A stretch of 6,721 nucleotides of DNA, from the NCBI GenBank assembly GCA_027322565.1, contig DAHVRG010000052.1, forward strand, positions 1-6,721. The letters run 5' to 3'. Both the position numbers and the translations under genes were made by a program. Every line of letters begins with the position of its first letter. The first letter of the stretch is position 1. Positions 1 through 6,420 of the stretch are shown piece after piece. The notes under the pieces are model-generated. The model saw only the letters and a program-made list of their open reading frames with translations, did no database searches and was not told the DNA's origin. This DNA comes from Georgenia sp. Lineage in GTDB: Bacteria > Actinomycetota > Actinomycetes > Actinomycetales > Actinomycetaceae.

Positions 1-457
<457 letters not shown>

Positions 458-1786
458 TCACGGGCGGCCCATGCCGTGGTAGGTCCAGCCGGCGGAGCGC
501 CACTGCTTGGGGTCCAGGACGTTGCGGCCGTCGATCATCACGGGCCGGTTGGGCAGGCCGACGACGGCGGCGGGGTCCAGGTCGCGGAACTGGCGCCACT
601 CGGTGAGGAGCAGCACGAGGTCGGCGCCGGTCATCGCCTCCTCCGCGGTGCCGGCGACGGTGAGGTCGGGGCGGTCCTGCTCGGCGAGGATGGGGCCGGC
701 CTGGGGGTCGGTGACGGTGATGCGGGCGCCCTTGGCGGCCAGGCGGGCGGCGATGTCCAGCGCGGGGGAGTTGCGCATGTCGTCGGTGTCGGGCTTGAAC
801 GCCGCGCCGAGGACGGCGACCTGCTTGCCGGCGACCTTTCCGTCGAGCAGGTCGGTGGCCAGGGTGATGACGTGGTCGCGACGCCGGTCGTTGATCGAGT
901 CGACCTCGCGGAGGAACCCGAGAGCCTCGTCCACCCCGAGCTCCTCGGCGCGGGCCATGAAGGCGCGGATGTCCTTGGGCAGGCAGCCGCCGCCGAAGCC
1001 GACCCCGGCACGGAGGAACTTCTTGCCGATGCGGTCGTCGTGGCCGATGGCCTCGGCAAGCTGGACGACGTCGGCGCCGGTGGCCTCGCACAGTTCGGCC
1101 ATGGCGTTGATGAAGGAGATCTTCGTGGCGAGGAAGGAGTTGGCGGCGACCTTGACCAGCTCGGCGGTGGCGTAGTCGGTGAGCAGACGCGGGATCTGCT
1201 GGCGGTTGATGAGGTCGTCGTAGACCTCGTCGAGCACCGCCCGCCCGGTGTCGGCCGCCTGCTCGTCGCGTGACAGTCCGTAGACCATGCGGTCCGGGGA
1301 GATGGTGTCCTGCACCGCGAAGCCCTCGCGCAGGAACTCCGGGTTCCACACGAGGATCGCGCCGCGGCTCTCGACCCGCTCGGCGACGGCGGACGCGGTG
1401 CCGACCGGCACGGTCGACTTGCCGACCACGACCGGCGGGCCTTCGGGGGTCGGGGCCAGGTGCGGCAGCAGGGCGCTCACCGCGCCGTCGACCTGGGACA
1501 TGTCGGCGGCGTAGGAGCCCTCCTGCTGCGGGGTCCCGACCCCGATGAAGTGCACGCGCGCGCCGGCGACGTCGGCGAAGTCGGTGGAGAAGCGCAGCCG
1601 CCCGGCCGCCACGTTGCGTTCCAGCAGCTCCTCGAAACCGGGCTCGTGGAACGGGGCCTTGCCCTGCCCGAGCAGCGCCACCTTGGCCTCGTCCACGTCG
1701 ATCCCCACGACGTCGTGGCCCAGCTCGGCCATCGAGGCGGCGTGCACGGCACCCAGGTAGCCACAACCAATCACCGAAATTCGCAT
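458..1786 (-). CDS. ugd: UDP-glucose 6-dehydrogenase
   Basis: Oxidises UDP-glucose to UDP-glucuronate with two NAD+, giving an acidic sugar precursor for capsule, teichuronic-acid-like or other envelope polymers. The 442 residues match the usual family length. Visible marks, from Met1: NAD loop GCGYLG (7-12) with Asp30 at the end of the second strand; GVGTPQ (82-87); KSTVPVGT (123-130); NPEFLREG (148-155); Lys212 and Asn216 of the central domain; GFGGGCLPKD (263-272) with catalytic Cys268; and the C-terminal UDP-binding domain starting near GAAFKPDTDDMRNSP. All key residues of the UDP-glucose/GDP-mannose dehydrogenase family that I can place are present. The ATG at 1786 starts exactly at the first beta strand of the fold and has no Shine-Dalgarno; a TAGTGT hexamer 6 nt upstream suggests a leaderless mRNA. 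It is the first gene of the ugd-rmlB unit. A mannose or N-acetyl-mannosamine dehydrogenase is less likely but not fully excluded by reading. Confidence 0.95.
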   Translation of the reverse strand: MRISVIGCGYLGAVHAASMAELGHDVVGIDVDEAKVALLGQGKAPFHEPGFEELLERNVAAGRLRFSTDFADVAGARVHFIGVGTPQQEGSYAADMSQVDGAVSALLPHLAPTPEGPPVVVGKSTVPVGTASAVAERVESRGAILVWNPEFLREGFAVQDTISPDRMVYGLSRDEQAADTGRAVLDEVYDDLINRQQIPRLLTDYATAELVKVAANSFLATKISFINAMAELCEATGADVVQLAEAIGHDDRIGKKFLRAGVGFGGGCLPKDIRAFMARAEELGVDEALGFLREVDSINDRRRDHVITLATDLLDGKVAGKQVAVLGAAFKPDTDDMRNSPALDIAARLAAKGARITVTDPQAGPILAEQDRPDLTVAGTAEEAMTGADLVLLLTEWRQFRDLDPAAVVGLPNRPVMIDGRNVLDPKQWRSAGWTYHGMGRP

Positions 1787-1792
1787 GAGGAC

Positions 1793-1798
1793 ACACTA
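1793..1798 (-). promoter_or_regulatory. Candidate -10 element of a leaderless ugd promoter
   Basis: TAGTGT (TANNNT type) on the minus strand ends 6 nt before the ugd ATG, so transcription would begin at or next to the A of ATG. No purine-rich Shine-Dalgarno lies between. I see no good -35 hexamer at 16-18 nt; the direct repeat at 1811-1848 occupies that side instead. Assignment is by pattern only. Confidence 0.4.
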
Positions 1799-1810
1799 AC
1801 CAGCGCAACG

Positions 1811-1848
1811 TTGGAGGCAGATGAGAGGAGTTTTGGAGGTTGATGAGA
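1811..1848. repeat. Imperfect direct repeat TTGGAGG-N3-ATGAGA, two copies 22 bp apart
   Basis: Copy one is at 1811-1826 and copy two at 1833-1848; 14 of 16 bases agree. The 22-bp period is about two helical turns, so both copies face the same side of the helix. They lie between ugd and the amidase gene, 25-62 bp before the ugd start. This is compatible with a regulator binding site, or with a small duplication of an RBS-plus-ATG segment, since each copy is GGAGG, 3 nt, ATG. Confidence 0.5.
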
Positions 1849-1908
1849 CGGCGCGGCGGCGTGACCGGTTTCGCACCCCCGGGCACGCCGGTAGGTTTCC
1901 GCGCATGA
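1843..1908 (+). other. Candidate short leader ORF (21 codons) overlapping the amidase start
   Basis: An ATG at 1843, preceded by GGAGG at 1835-1839 (3-nt spacer), opens a 21-codon frame beginning MRRRGGVTGF. It ends in TGA at 1906-1908, and this stop overlaps the amidase ATG at 1905 as ATGA, the classical arrangement for translational coupling. No homology is visible to me. It could equally be chance, because the amidase may instead be leaderless from the TAGGTT hexamer at 1892-1897. The short RBS spacing lowers confidence. Confidence 0.2.
1892..1897 (+). promoter_or_regulatory. Candidate -10 element of a leaderless amidase promoter
   Basis: TAGGTT (TANNNT) with 7 nt to the ATG at 1905 and no Shine-Dalgarno in between. 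Same geometry as at ugd and rmlD in this window. The matching -35 position (1869-1874) reads TTTCGC, a poor match. Confidence 0.4.
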
Positions 1909-3791
1909 GCAATCGCGGGGGGCGAGTCGCCGGGTACGTCACAGCCGTCAGCCTGGTCACCGTCGGCGCAACGGTGCCGACGGCGGTCGGGCAGGAGGAG
2001 CCGCCGGCCGAGGTGGTGAGCGACGCCGTCGTGCTCGAGCTCACCGACGACGCCGGTACCCGGACCGAGCTGGCGGGGCGCGCGGACGACGCGGTGGTGC
2101 TGACACCCGAGCTCGACGTGCCGGAGTTCTACGTCGCCGCCGTCACGTGGGAGGGCCTCGCGGCGCCCGACGCCGACATCGCGATCCGGGTGCGCAGCGG
2201 CGAGGCGTGGACGGCGTGGGCCGAGCTCGAGCCGGACGCGGCGGAGGAGGGGGACGTCGGCGGCACCGAGCCGTACGTCGTCGGCGGGGCGACGGCCGTC
2301 CAGGTCCGGCTCGCGGGCGGCGAGGAGCTGCCGCGCGGGTTGGCGGTACACCTCATCCCACCCGCTCCCAGCGAGGAAGAGGCGCTCGCGACCACGTCCG
2401 AGGGGGTCGCGGAGCTCGCCGCGCAGAGCGGCACGAGGTCCGAGGTGGCCGCCCCGGTGCCCACGGCGCAGGAGGGCGGCGCGCCGGAGCCGGGGGCGGA
2501 GTCCGGGGTGTCCGCCTCCGCCCCCCGCGTCATCTCGCGGGCCGGCTGGGGCGCGGACGAGTCGAAGATGACGTGGACGATCCGCAACGACCCACTCCGG
2601 GCGGCGGTGGTCCACCACACCGCGGGCACCAACAACTACACCGCGGCGCAGTCGGCGAGCATCGTGCGCGGCATCTACCACTACCACGCCATCACGCGGG
2701 AGTGGGGAGACATCGGGTACAACTTCCTCGTCGACAAGTACGGCCAGGTCTTCGAGGGCCGGGCGGGCTCCGTCGCCGCACCTGCCGGCCAGATGCCCGA
2801 GGCCGGCCACGCCCGCGGGTTCAACCGGGGGACGCTCGGCATCTCGGTGCTCGGCGACTACTCCACCCGCTATGCCCCGGACTCGATCCTCCAGACGATG
2901 GCGCGCGTCATCGCGTGGAAGTTCGACGCGGCCGGGATCGACATGAGCACGCCGAGCGGGATGATCTCCCCGGGCACCGCGCACCGGCCCGCCGGCCAGA
3001 ACCTCCCGCGCGTCTTCGCCCACCGGGACGTCGGCGCCACGACCTGCCCGGGGAACAACATCTACGCCCGCATCCCCCAGCTCCACGAGCGGGTGGCGGC
3101 GCTCGTCGACGGTGACGACTACCACCTGCGCAACAGCCTCAGCGGTGGGCCGGCCCACCTGGCCTTCACGCTCGGGCTCGCCACGGACGACGCCCTCGTC
3201 GGGGACTGGGACGGCGACGGCAAGGACACCCTCGCGCTCCGCCGCGGCAACACCTACCTCGTCTACGACGCCCACCCCGGGCAGAAGTTCCGCACGATCC
3301 GCTACGGACGCCCGGGCGACGTCGTCCTCGTCGGGGACTGGAACGGGGACGGCAAGGACACCCTCGCCGTGCGGCGGGGCCAGGAGTACCACATCAAGAA
3401 CTCGAAGACCGGCGGGGCGGCCGACCGGGTCGTGCGCTACGGGCGCGCGGGCGACGACGTGCTCGTCGGGGACTGGGACCGCGACGGGCGCGATACCTTC
3501 GCCGTCCGGCGCGGCAGCGAGTACCACATCCGCAACGCGCTGCGCGGCGGGGACGCGGACGTCGTCCTGCGGTACGGCCGGGCGGACGACGTCGTGCTCG
3601 TCGGGGACTGGGACGGCAACGGACGGGACACCTTCGCGGTGCGGCGCGGCAACCGGTACCACGTGAAGAACGCGCTGCGCGGCGGGGACGCCGATGTCGT
3701 CCTGCCCTACGGCCGGGCGGACGACGTCGTCCTCGTCGGGGACTGGAACGGCGACGGGAGCGACACCTTCGGGGTGCGTCGGAGCCGCTGA
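1905..3791 (+). CDS. Secreted PGRP-type N-acetylmuramoyl-L-alanine amidase with C-terminal GDWDGDG repeats
   Basis: Predicted exported zinc amidase that cleaves the bond between MurNAc and L-Ala in peptidoglycan. From the ATG at 1905 it has 628 residues. Domains: signal peptide 1 to about 29 (hydrophobic 8-29, no twin arginine); an all-beta N-terminal domain (about 36-152) of the kind seen before actinobacterial PGRP domains; an Ala/Pro/Glu-rich linker (about 153-206); the Amidase_2/PGRP domain (about 208-401); then five 44-45-residue repeats (406-628). Zinc ligands are visible as the His in VVHHT (His237 or His238), His373 in FAHRD and Cys381 in TTCPG. Tyr272 in GYNFLVD fits the catalytic tyrosine of active members, so it should be an enzyme and not only a receptor. 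A longer reading from ATG 1821 adds 28 charged residues before the signal peptide, and I reject it. It is divergent from ugd and convergent with rmlC. Its substrate context (rhamnose-decorated wall) is inference. Confidence 0.93.
   Translation: MSNRGGRVAGYVTAVSLVTVGATVPTAVGQEEPPAEVVSDAVVLELTDDAGTRTELAGRADDAVVLTPELDVPEFYVAAVTWEGLAAPDADIAIRVRSGEAWTAWAELEPDAAEEGDVGGTEPYVVGGATAVQVRLAGGEELPRGLAVHLIPPAPSEEEALATTSEGVAELAAQSGTRSEVAAPVPTAQEGGAPEPGAESGVSASAPRVISRAGWGADESKMTWTIRNDPLRAAVVHHTAGTNNYTAAQSASIVRGIYHYHAITREWGDIGYNFLVDKYGQVFEGRAGSVAAPAGQMPEAGHARGFNRGTLGISVLGDYSTRYAPDSILQTMARVIAWKFDAAGIDMSTPSGMISPGTAHRPAGQNLPRVFAHRDVGATTCPGNNIYARIPQLHERVAALVDGDDYHLRNSLSGGPAHLAFTLGLATDDALVGDWDGDGKDTLALRRGNTYLVYDAHPGQKFRTIRYGRPGDVVLVGDWNGDGKDTLAVRRGQEYHIKNSKTGGAADRVVRYGRAGDDVLVGDWDRDGRDTFAVRRGSEYHIRNALRGGDADVVLRYGRADDVVLVGDWDGNGRDTFAVRRGNRYHVKNALRGGDADVVLPYGRADDVVLVGDWNGDGSDTFGVRRSR
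3120..3788 (+). repeat. Five tandem 132-135-bp repeats encoding GDWDGDG-type (FG-GAP/VCBS-like) units
   Basis: Units start at 3120, 3255, 3387, 3522 and 3657 and fill the amidase C-terminus to its stop. Each runs Y-H-x-(R/K)-N ... Y-G-R ... (V/A)-L-V-G-D-W-(D/N)-x-(D/N)-G-x-D-T-(L/F)-(A/G)-(V/L)-R-R. The acidic D-x-(D/N)-x-(D/N)-G-x-D string looks like a calcium loop. Unit 2 lacks the YH-N start (it begins YLVYDAH) and has 44 residues; units 3-5 are the most alike. Units 4 and 5 are especially close: in the 26 codons from 3534 and from 3669 I count 5 base differences in 78. The repeats could form beta-propeller blades or a stack. Ligand unknown. Confidence 0.9.
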
Positions 3792-3814
3792 GGGGTTCGC
3801 GACCGGCGACCCCT
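3791..3814 (+). terminator. Candidate hairpin terminator of the amidase gene
   Basis: AGGGGT (3791-3796) pairs with ACCCCT (3809-3814), and CGC/GCG extend the stem inward past one bulged T, leaving the 5-nt loop GACCG. The stem starts at the last base of the stop codon. No T-tract follows, as is common for high-GC actinobacterial hairpins. Confidence 0.45.
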
Positions 3815-3832
3815 GCTCCGGCTGACCCCGCT

Positions 3833-3864
3833 GCGCGGGCCCGGGCTCAGGCCCGGGCCCGCGC
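3833..3864. terminator. Perfect 14-bp GC-only hairpin over the rmlC stop codon
   Basis: GCGCGGGCCCGGGC (3833-3846), loop TCAG (3847-3850), then the exact reverse complement (3851-3864). Being symmetrical, it can fold in transcripts of either strand and so could end both the amidase and the rmlC messages. The loop contains the rmlC stop (TGA on the minus strand) and the right arm encodes most of the rmlC tail RARARA. No T-tract is seen. Confidence 0.6.
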
Positions 3865-4476
3865 CCGCAGCTCGGTGAGGAAGGCCTGGACGTCCTCCCA
3901 GCGGGGCAGGAGCCCGGACTTGCGGGCCTCGGCGAGACTCGGTGCGTCCCGGTCCTTGTCGGAGAGCACCGGCTCGAGCGGCCGGCCCTGGCGGTCGGTG
4001 GTCGGCCAGTCGATCCCGATCGCCGGGTCGAGCGGGTTCACGCCGTGCTCCCGGCCCGGGGCGTAGGTGGCCGAGCAGAGGTAGATCACCGTCGAGTCGT
4101 CCTCGAGTGAGCAGAAGGCGTGGCCCAGGCCCTCAGAGACGTAGATCGCGCGCCGGTCGAAGTCGTCGAGCAGCACGCTGTCCCACTGCCCGAAGGTCGG
4201 GGATCCGACCCGGATGTCGACGACGACGTCGAGCACCGCCCCTCGCGGGCACATGACGTACTTGGCCTGGGAGGGCGGGACGTCGGCGAAGTGGATGCCG
4301 CGGACCACCCCGGCGGCCGAGACCGAGGAGTTCGCCTGGCGCAGGTCGAGCGGGTGCCCCACCGCCTCGACGAACCGAGGCTCGCTGAAGGCCTCGAGGA
4401 ACACCCCGCGGGGGTCGGCGAACTGCTTCGGGGTGATCTCCCAGGCCCCCGGGACGGCCAGCTCTCGGAACTCCAC
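3847..4476 (-). CDS. rmlC: dTDP-4-dehydrorhamnose 3,5-epimerase RmlC
   Basis: Third step of dTDP-L-rhamnose synthesis: epimerises C3 and C5 of dTDP-4-dehydro-6-deoxyglucose. It is a cupin-fold, normally dimeric cytoplasmic enzyme. The 209 residues are close to the usual 180-205. Visible: DPRGVFLEAF (21-30), the RGIHF strand (59-63) with catalytic His62, Lys72 in QAKYV, DVVVDIRVGSPTFGQW (83-98), GHAF (118-121), and Tyr132 in IYLCSATYAPG with GREHGVNP following. From the chosen start His62, Lys72 and Tyr132 fall on the numbers I recall for Mycobacterium tuberculosis RmlC, which supports it. The start is GTG at 4476, 7 nt after AAGGAG (4489-4484); the GTG at 4482 would be only 1 nt from that RBS. 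The Arg/Ala tail RARARA is encoded by the terminator hairpin. Divergent from rmlD. Confidence 0.96.
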   Translation of the reverse strand: MEFRELAVPGAWEITPKQFADPRGVFLEAFSEPRFVEAVGHPLDLRQANSSVSAAGVVRGIHFADVPPSQAKYVMCPRGAVLDVVVDIRVGSPTFGQWDSVLLDDFDRRAIYVSEGLGHAFCSLEDDSTVIYLCSATYAPGREHGVNPLDPAIGIDWPTTDRQGRPLEPVLSDKDRDAPSLAEARKSGLLPRWEDVQAFLTELRARARA

Positions 4477-4483
4477 GGGCACA

Positions 4484-4489
4484 CTCCTT
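4484..4489 (-). promoter_or_regulatory. Ribosome binding site of rmlC
   Basis: AAGGAG on the minus strand, 7 nt before GTG 4476 and 1 nt before GTG 4482. It decides for the inner start and mirrors the 7-nt spacing at rmlB. Confidence 0.75.
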
Positions 4490-4510
4490 CGTCGGGTCGA
4501 CCTCCGGATC

Positions 4511-4529
4511 AGGCTAGGCCACGTAGGCT
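4511..4529. promoter_or_regulatory. Divergent -10 elements for rmlC and rmlD
   Basis: TAGCCT on the minus strand (4516-4511) would start rmlC RNA near 4504, giving a leader of about 28 nt that contains the AAGGAG site. TAGGCT on the plus strand (4524-4529) lies 6 nt before the rmlD GTG and fits a leaderless rmlD message. The two hexamers are 7 bp apart, so the polymerases would compete. Neither has a convincing -35 at the standard distance. Confidence 0.4.
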
Positions 4530-4535
4530 GCCGCC

Positions 4536-5408
4536 GTGAGCGTAGAGGAGACTCGCTGGCTCGTCGCCGGCGCCGGCGGGATGCTCGGGACCGACCTCGT
4601 GGCGCTGCTGCGCCGCCACGGTGCCCACGTCACCGCACTGGGACGGCACGACCTCGACGTCACTGACGAGGCCGCGGTCATGCACCGGGTCCGGGAGGTC
4701 GACGTCGTCGTCAACTGCGCGGCGTGGACTGCGGTCGACGACGCCGAGGCCCGGGAGGCCGAGGCGTTCGTGCTCAACGCCGTCGCGCCCCAGCTGCTCG
4801 CGCGCGCCGCTCGGCTGGCCGGGGCGCGGATGGTGCAGGTCTCGACGGACTACGTGTTCGCCGGGACCGCCGAGCGGCCCTACCCCGAGTCCGCTCCGCT
4901 GGCGCCCCGCTCCGCCTACGGCCGGACGAAGGCCGCGGGCGAGTGGGCGGTGCGCGCCGAGTGCCCGGACCACCTCGTCGTGCGCACGGCCTGGCTCTAC
5001 GGCGCCCACGGCGCCTGCTTCCCCAAGACCATGGCGCGCCTTGCCGCCGAGCGCGACGAGCTCGCCGTCGTCGCCGACCAGGTCGGCCAGCCCACATGGA
5101 CGGCGGACCTCGCCGACCTCGTCGTCCGGCTGGTCGACGCCGACGCCCCGGCCGGCACCTACCACGGCACCGCGTCGGGGGAGACCTCCTGGCACGGCTT
5201 CACCCGGGAGATCGTCCGCACCCTCGGACGCGACCCCGAGATGGTGCGGGAGACGACGACGGAGGCGTTCCCGCGTCCGGCGCCCCGGCCGGCGTACTCG
5301 GTGCTCGGGCACGATGCGCTCACCGCCGTGGGCGTGGAGCCGATCGGCCACTGGGCCGAACGCTGGACGGTGGCGGCGCCGGAGGTGCTGGGACCGGCGG
5401 AGGGCTGA
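4536..5408 (+). CDS. rmlD: dTDP-4-dehydrorhamnose reductase RmlD
   Basis: Last step of dTDP-L-rhamnose synthesis: NAD(P)H-dependent reduction of dTDP-4-dehydro-L-rhamnose. The 290 residues match the family length. Visible short-chain dehydrogenase marks: GxxGxxG as GAGGMLG (12-18), VVNCAAWTAVDDAE (58-71), VSTDYVFAG (102-110), YGRTK (128-132, the YxxxK catalytic pair Tyr128/Lys132), VVRTAWLYG (148-156), and the substrate-side DQVGQPTW segment. After the VRTAWLYG strand it reads CFPKTM where I would expect an Asn-Phe pair (NFVKTM type), a minor variant. The GTG at 4536 has no Shine-Dalgarno and sits 6 nt after TAGGCT, so a leaderless start is likely; about five residues precede the first strand. 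Its stop is 7 bp from the stop of the convergent rmlA. Confidence 0.94.
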   Translation: MSVEETRWLVAGAGGMLGTDLVALLRRHGAHVTALGRHDLDVTDEAAVMHRVREVDVVVNCAAWTAVDDAEAREAEAFVLNAVAPQLLARAARLAGARMVQVSTDYVFAGTAERPYPESAPLAPRSAYGRTKAAGEWAVRAECPDHLVVRTAWLYGAHGACFPKTMARLAAERDELAVVADQVGQPTWTADLADLVVRLVDADAPAGTYHGTASGETSWHGFTREIVRTLGRDPEMVRETTTEAFPRPAPRPAYSVLGHDALTAVGVEPIGHWAERWTVAAPEVLGPAEG

Positions 5409-5415
5409 GCGCCGG

Positions 5416-6282
5416 CTACCCCTCCGTGAGGAGGGTGCGCAGGTAGGCGCCATACCCGGACTTGTCCAGGGCGTCGGCGCGCTCGGCGAGCTCGGCGTCG
5501 CTGAGGAAGCCCTGGCGCCAGGCCACCTCCTCCGGACAGCCCATCTTCAGCCCCTGCCGCGCCTCGACGGTGCGGACGAAGTTCGTCGCGTCGGCCAGCG
5601 AGTCGAAGGTGCCGGTGTCGAGCCACGCGGTGCCGCGCGGCAGCACCTCGACGTGGAGGTCACCGCGCTCCAGGTAGACCCGGTTGACGTCGGTGATCTC
5701 GTACTCCCCGCGCGCGGAGGGCTCCAGCGTCTTGGCGATCTCGACGACGTCGTTGTCGTAGAAGTACATGCCCGGGACGGCGTAGGAGCTCTTCGGCTCG
5801 GCCGGCTTCTCCTCCAGCGAGACGGCCTTGAAGCTCTCGTCGAACTCCACGACGCCGTAGGCGGTCGGATCGGCCACGTGGTAGGCGAAGATCGCGCCCC
5901 CCTCCACGTCGTGGAAGCGGGAGAGCGTCTGGCCCAGGCCCGGCCCGTAGAAGATGTTGTCGCCCAGGACGAGGGCGGCGCTGTCCCCACCGATGAACGA
6001 CTCCCCGAGGACGAAGGCCTGGGCGAGCCCGTTGGGCACCTCCTGGACGGTGTAGGAGATCGAGATGCCGAACTGCGAGCCGTCCCCGAGCAGCCGCTGG
6101 AAGGCCTCCTGGTCGTGCGGGGTGGTGATGACGAGGACGTCCCGGATCCCGGCGAGCATGAGGGTGGTGAGCGGGTAGTAGACCATCGGCTTGTCGTACA
6201 CGGGCACCAGCTGCTTGCTCACGCCGAGCGTGATCGGGTGCAGCCGCGTCCCGGAGCCACCGGCAAGAATGATTCCGCGCAT
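5416..6282 (-). CDS. rmlA: Glucose-1-phosphate thymidylyltransferase RmlA
   Basis: First and usually feedback-controlled step of the pathway: dTTP plus glucose-1-phosphate gives dTDP-glucose and pyrophosphate. The 288 residues are the normal RmlA length (homotetramer in studied members). Visible: nucleotide loop [10 protein letters not shown] (7-16) with Lys23 and Gln24 in [22 protein letters not shown] (81-90), LGDNIFYG (106-113, metal ligand Asp108), SLEEKP (155-160), GEYEITDVN (192-200), and GTAWLDTGT (217-225, metal ligand Asp222). The start is the ATG at 6282, which puts MRGIILAGG at the first strand as in known RmlA; GGTGAG (6297-6292) lies 9 nt upstream. An in-frame ATG at 6393 would add 37 residues of low-complexity, Arg-rich sequence and is rejected. 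Divergent from the repeat protein at 6421. Confidence 0.96.
   Translation of the reverse strand: MRGIILAGGSGTRLHPITLGVSKQLVPVYDKPMVYYPLTTLMLAGIRDVLVITTPHDQEAFQRLLGDGSQFGISISYTVQEVPNGLAQAFVLGESFIGGDSAALVLGDNIFYGPGLGQTLSRFHDVEGGAIFAYHVADPTAYGVVEFDESFKAVSLEEKPAEPKSSYAVPGMYFYDNDVVEIAKTLEPSARGEYEITDVNRVYLERGDLHVEVLPRGTAWLDTGTFDSLADATNFVRTVEARQGLKMGCPEEVAWRQGFLSDAELAERADALDKSGYGAYLRTLLTEG
5420..5435. terminator. Small hairpin at the rmlD/rmlA convergent junction
   Basis: CCCTCC (5420-5425), loop GTGA, GGAGGG (5430-5435). It lies inside the last codons of rmlA and just after the rmlD stop. It is the only compact perfect stem I see at this junction, where the stops are 7 bp apart. Six pairs and no T-tract make its role uncertain. 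Confidence 0.25.
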
Positions 6283-6352
6283 GTCCCCAGTCTCACCCAT
6301 GCGCGCGGCGCGCGGGCGGGCTCGGGCCCGAAGATGCCCTTCCGCCGCCCCG

Positions 6353-6381
6353 ATCCTAGAGTGAGGCGAGTCACAGGTCGC
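6353..6381 (-). promoter_or_regulatory. Candidate rmlA promoter (GCGACC - 17 nt - TAGGAT)
   Basis: On the minus strand TAGGAT (6358-6353) is a strong actinobacterial -10 hexamer, with GCGACC (6381-6376) exactly 17 nt upstream as a weak -35 that keeps the GAC core. RNA would begin near 6346, giving a leader of about 64 nt before the rmlA ATG. The leader includes the palindrome TCGGGCCCGA (6322-6331) and an alternating CG stretch (6302-6314) that may fold. Confidence 0.45.
6357..6362 (+). promoter_or_regulatory. Candidate -10 element for the repeat-protein gene at 6421
   Basis: TAGAGT on the plus strand would give a leader of roughly 50 nt. It shares two bases with the minus-strand TAGGAT of rmlA, so the two promoters would exclude each other. 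No recognisable -35. Confidence 0.25.
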
Positions 6382-6420
6382 GACGAGAGCCACCGGGGGC
6401 GTGGCGGGTTCGGGGGAGTC

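Noticed and set aside
1821..1904. Upstream ATG at 1821 as the amidase start
   Set aside because: It puts 28 charged, Arg-rich residues before the signal peptide, which would harm export. The ATG at 1905 gives a normal short n-region.
3120..3788. The regular 135-bp periodicity as a CRISPR or non-coding satellite array
   Set aside because: The period is a multiple of three, it is in frame with the amidase, and the protein pattern is conserved better than the DNA; there are no short spacers.
4477..4482. GTG at 4482 as the rmlC start
   Set aside because: It lies 1 nt from the AAGGAG site, too close for initiation; the GTG at 4476 has a 7-nt spacer and restores the family residue numbering.
4509..5453. 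Minus-strand 314-codon frame antisense to rmlD
   Set aside because: RmlD on the plus strand has all family motifs; this frame has none and also overlaps the end of rmlA.
6302..6314. CGCGCG-G-CGCGCG inverted repeat as an operator
   Set aside because: Alternating CG runs arise easily in such GC-rich DNA, and nothing ties this one to a regulator; it is kept only as possible leader structure.
6283..6393. 37-residue N-terminal extension of RmlA from an ATG at 6393
   Set aside because: The extension is low complexity and covers the likely promoter; known RmlA proteins begin at MRGIILAGG.
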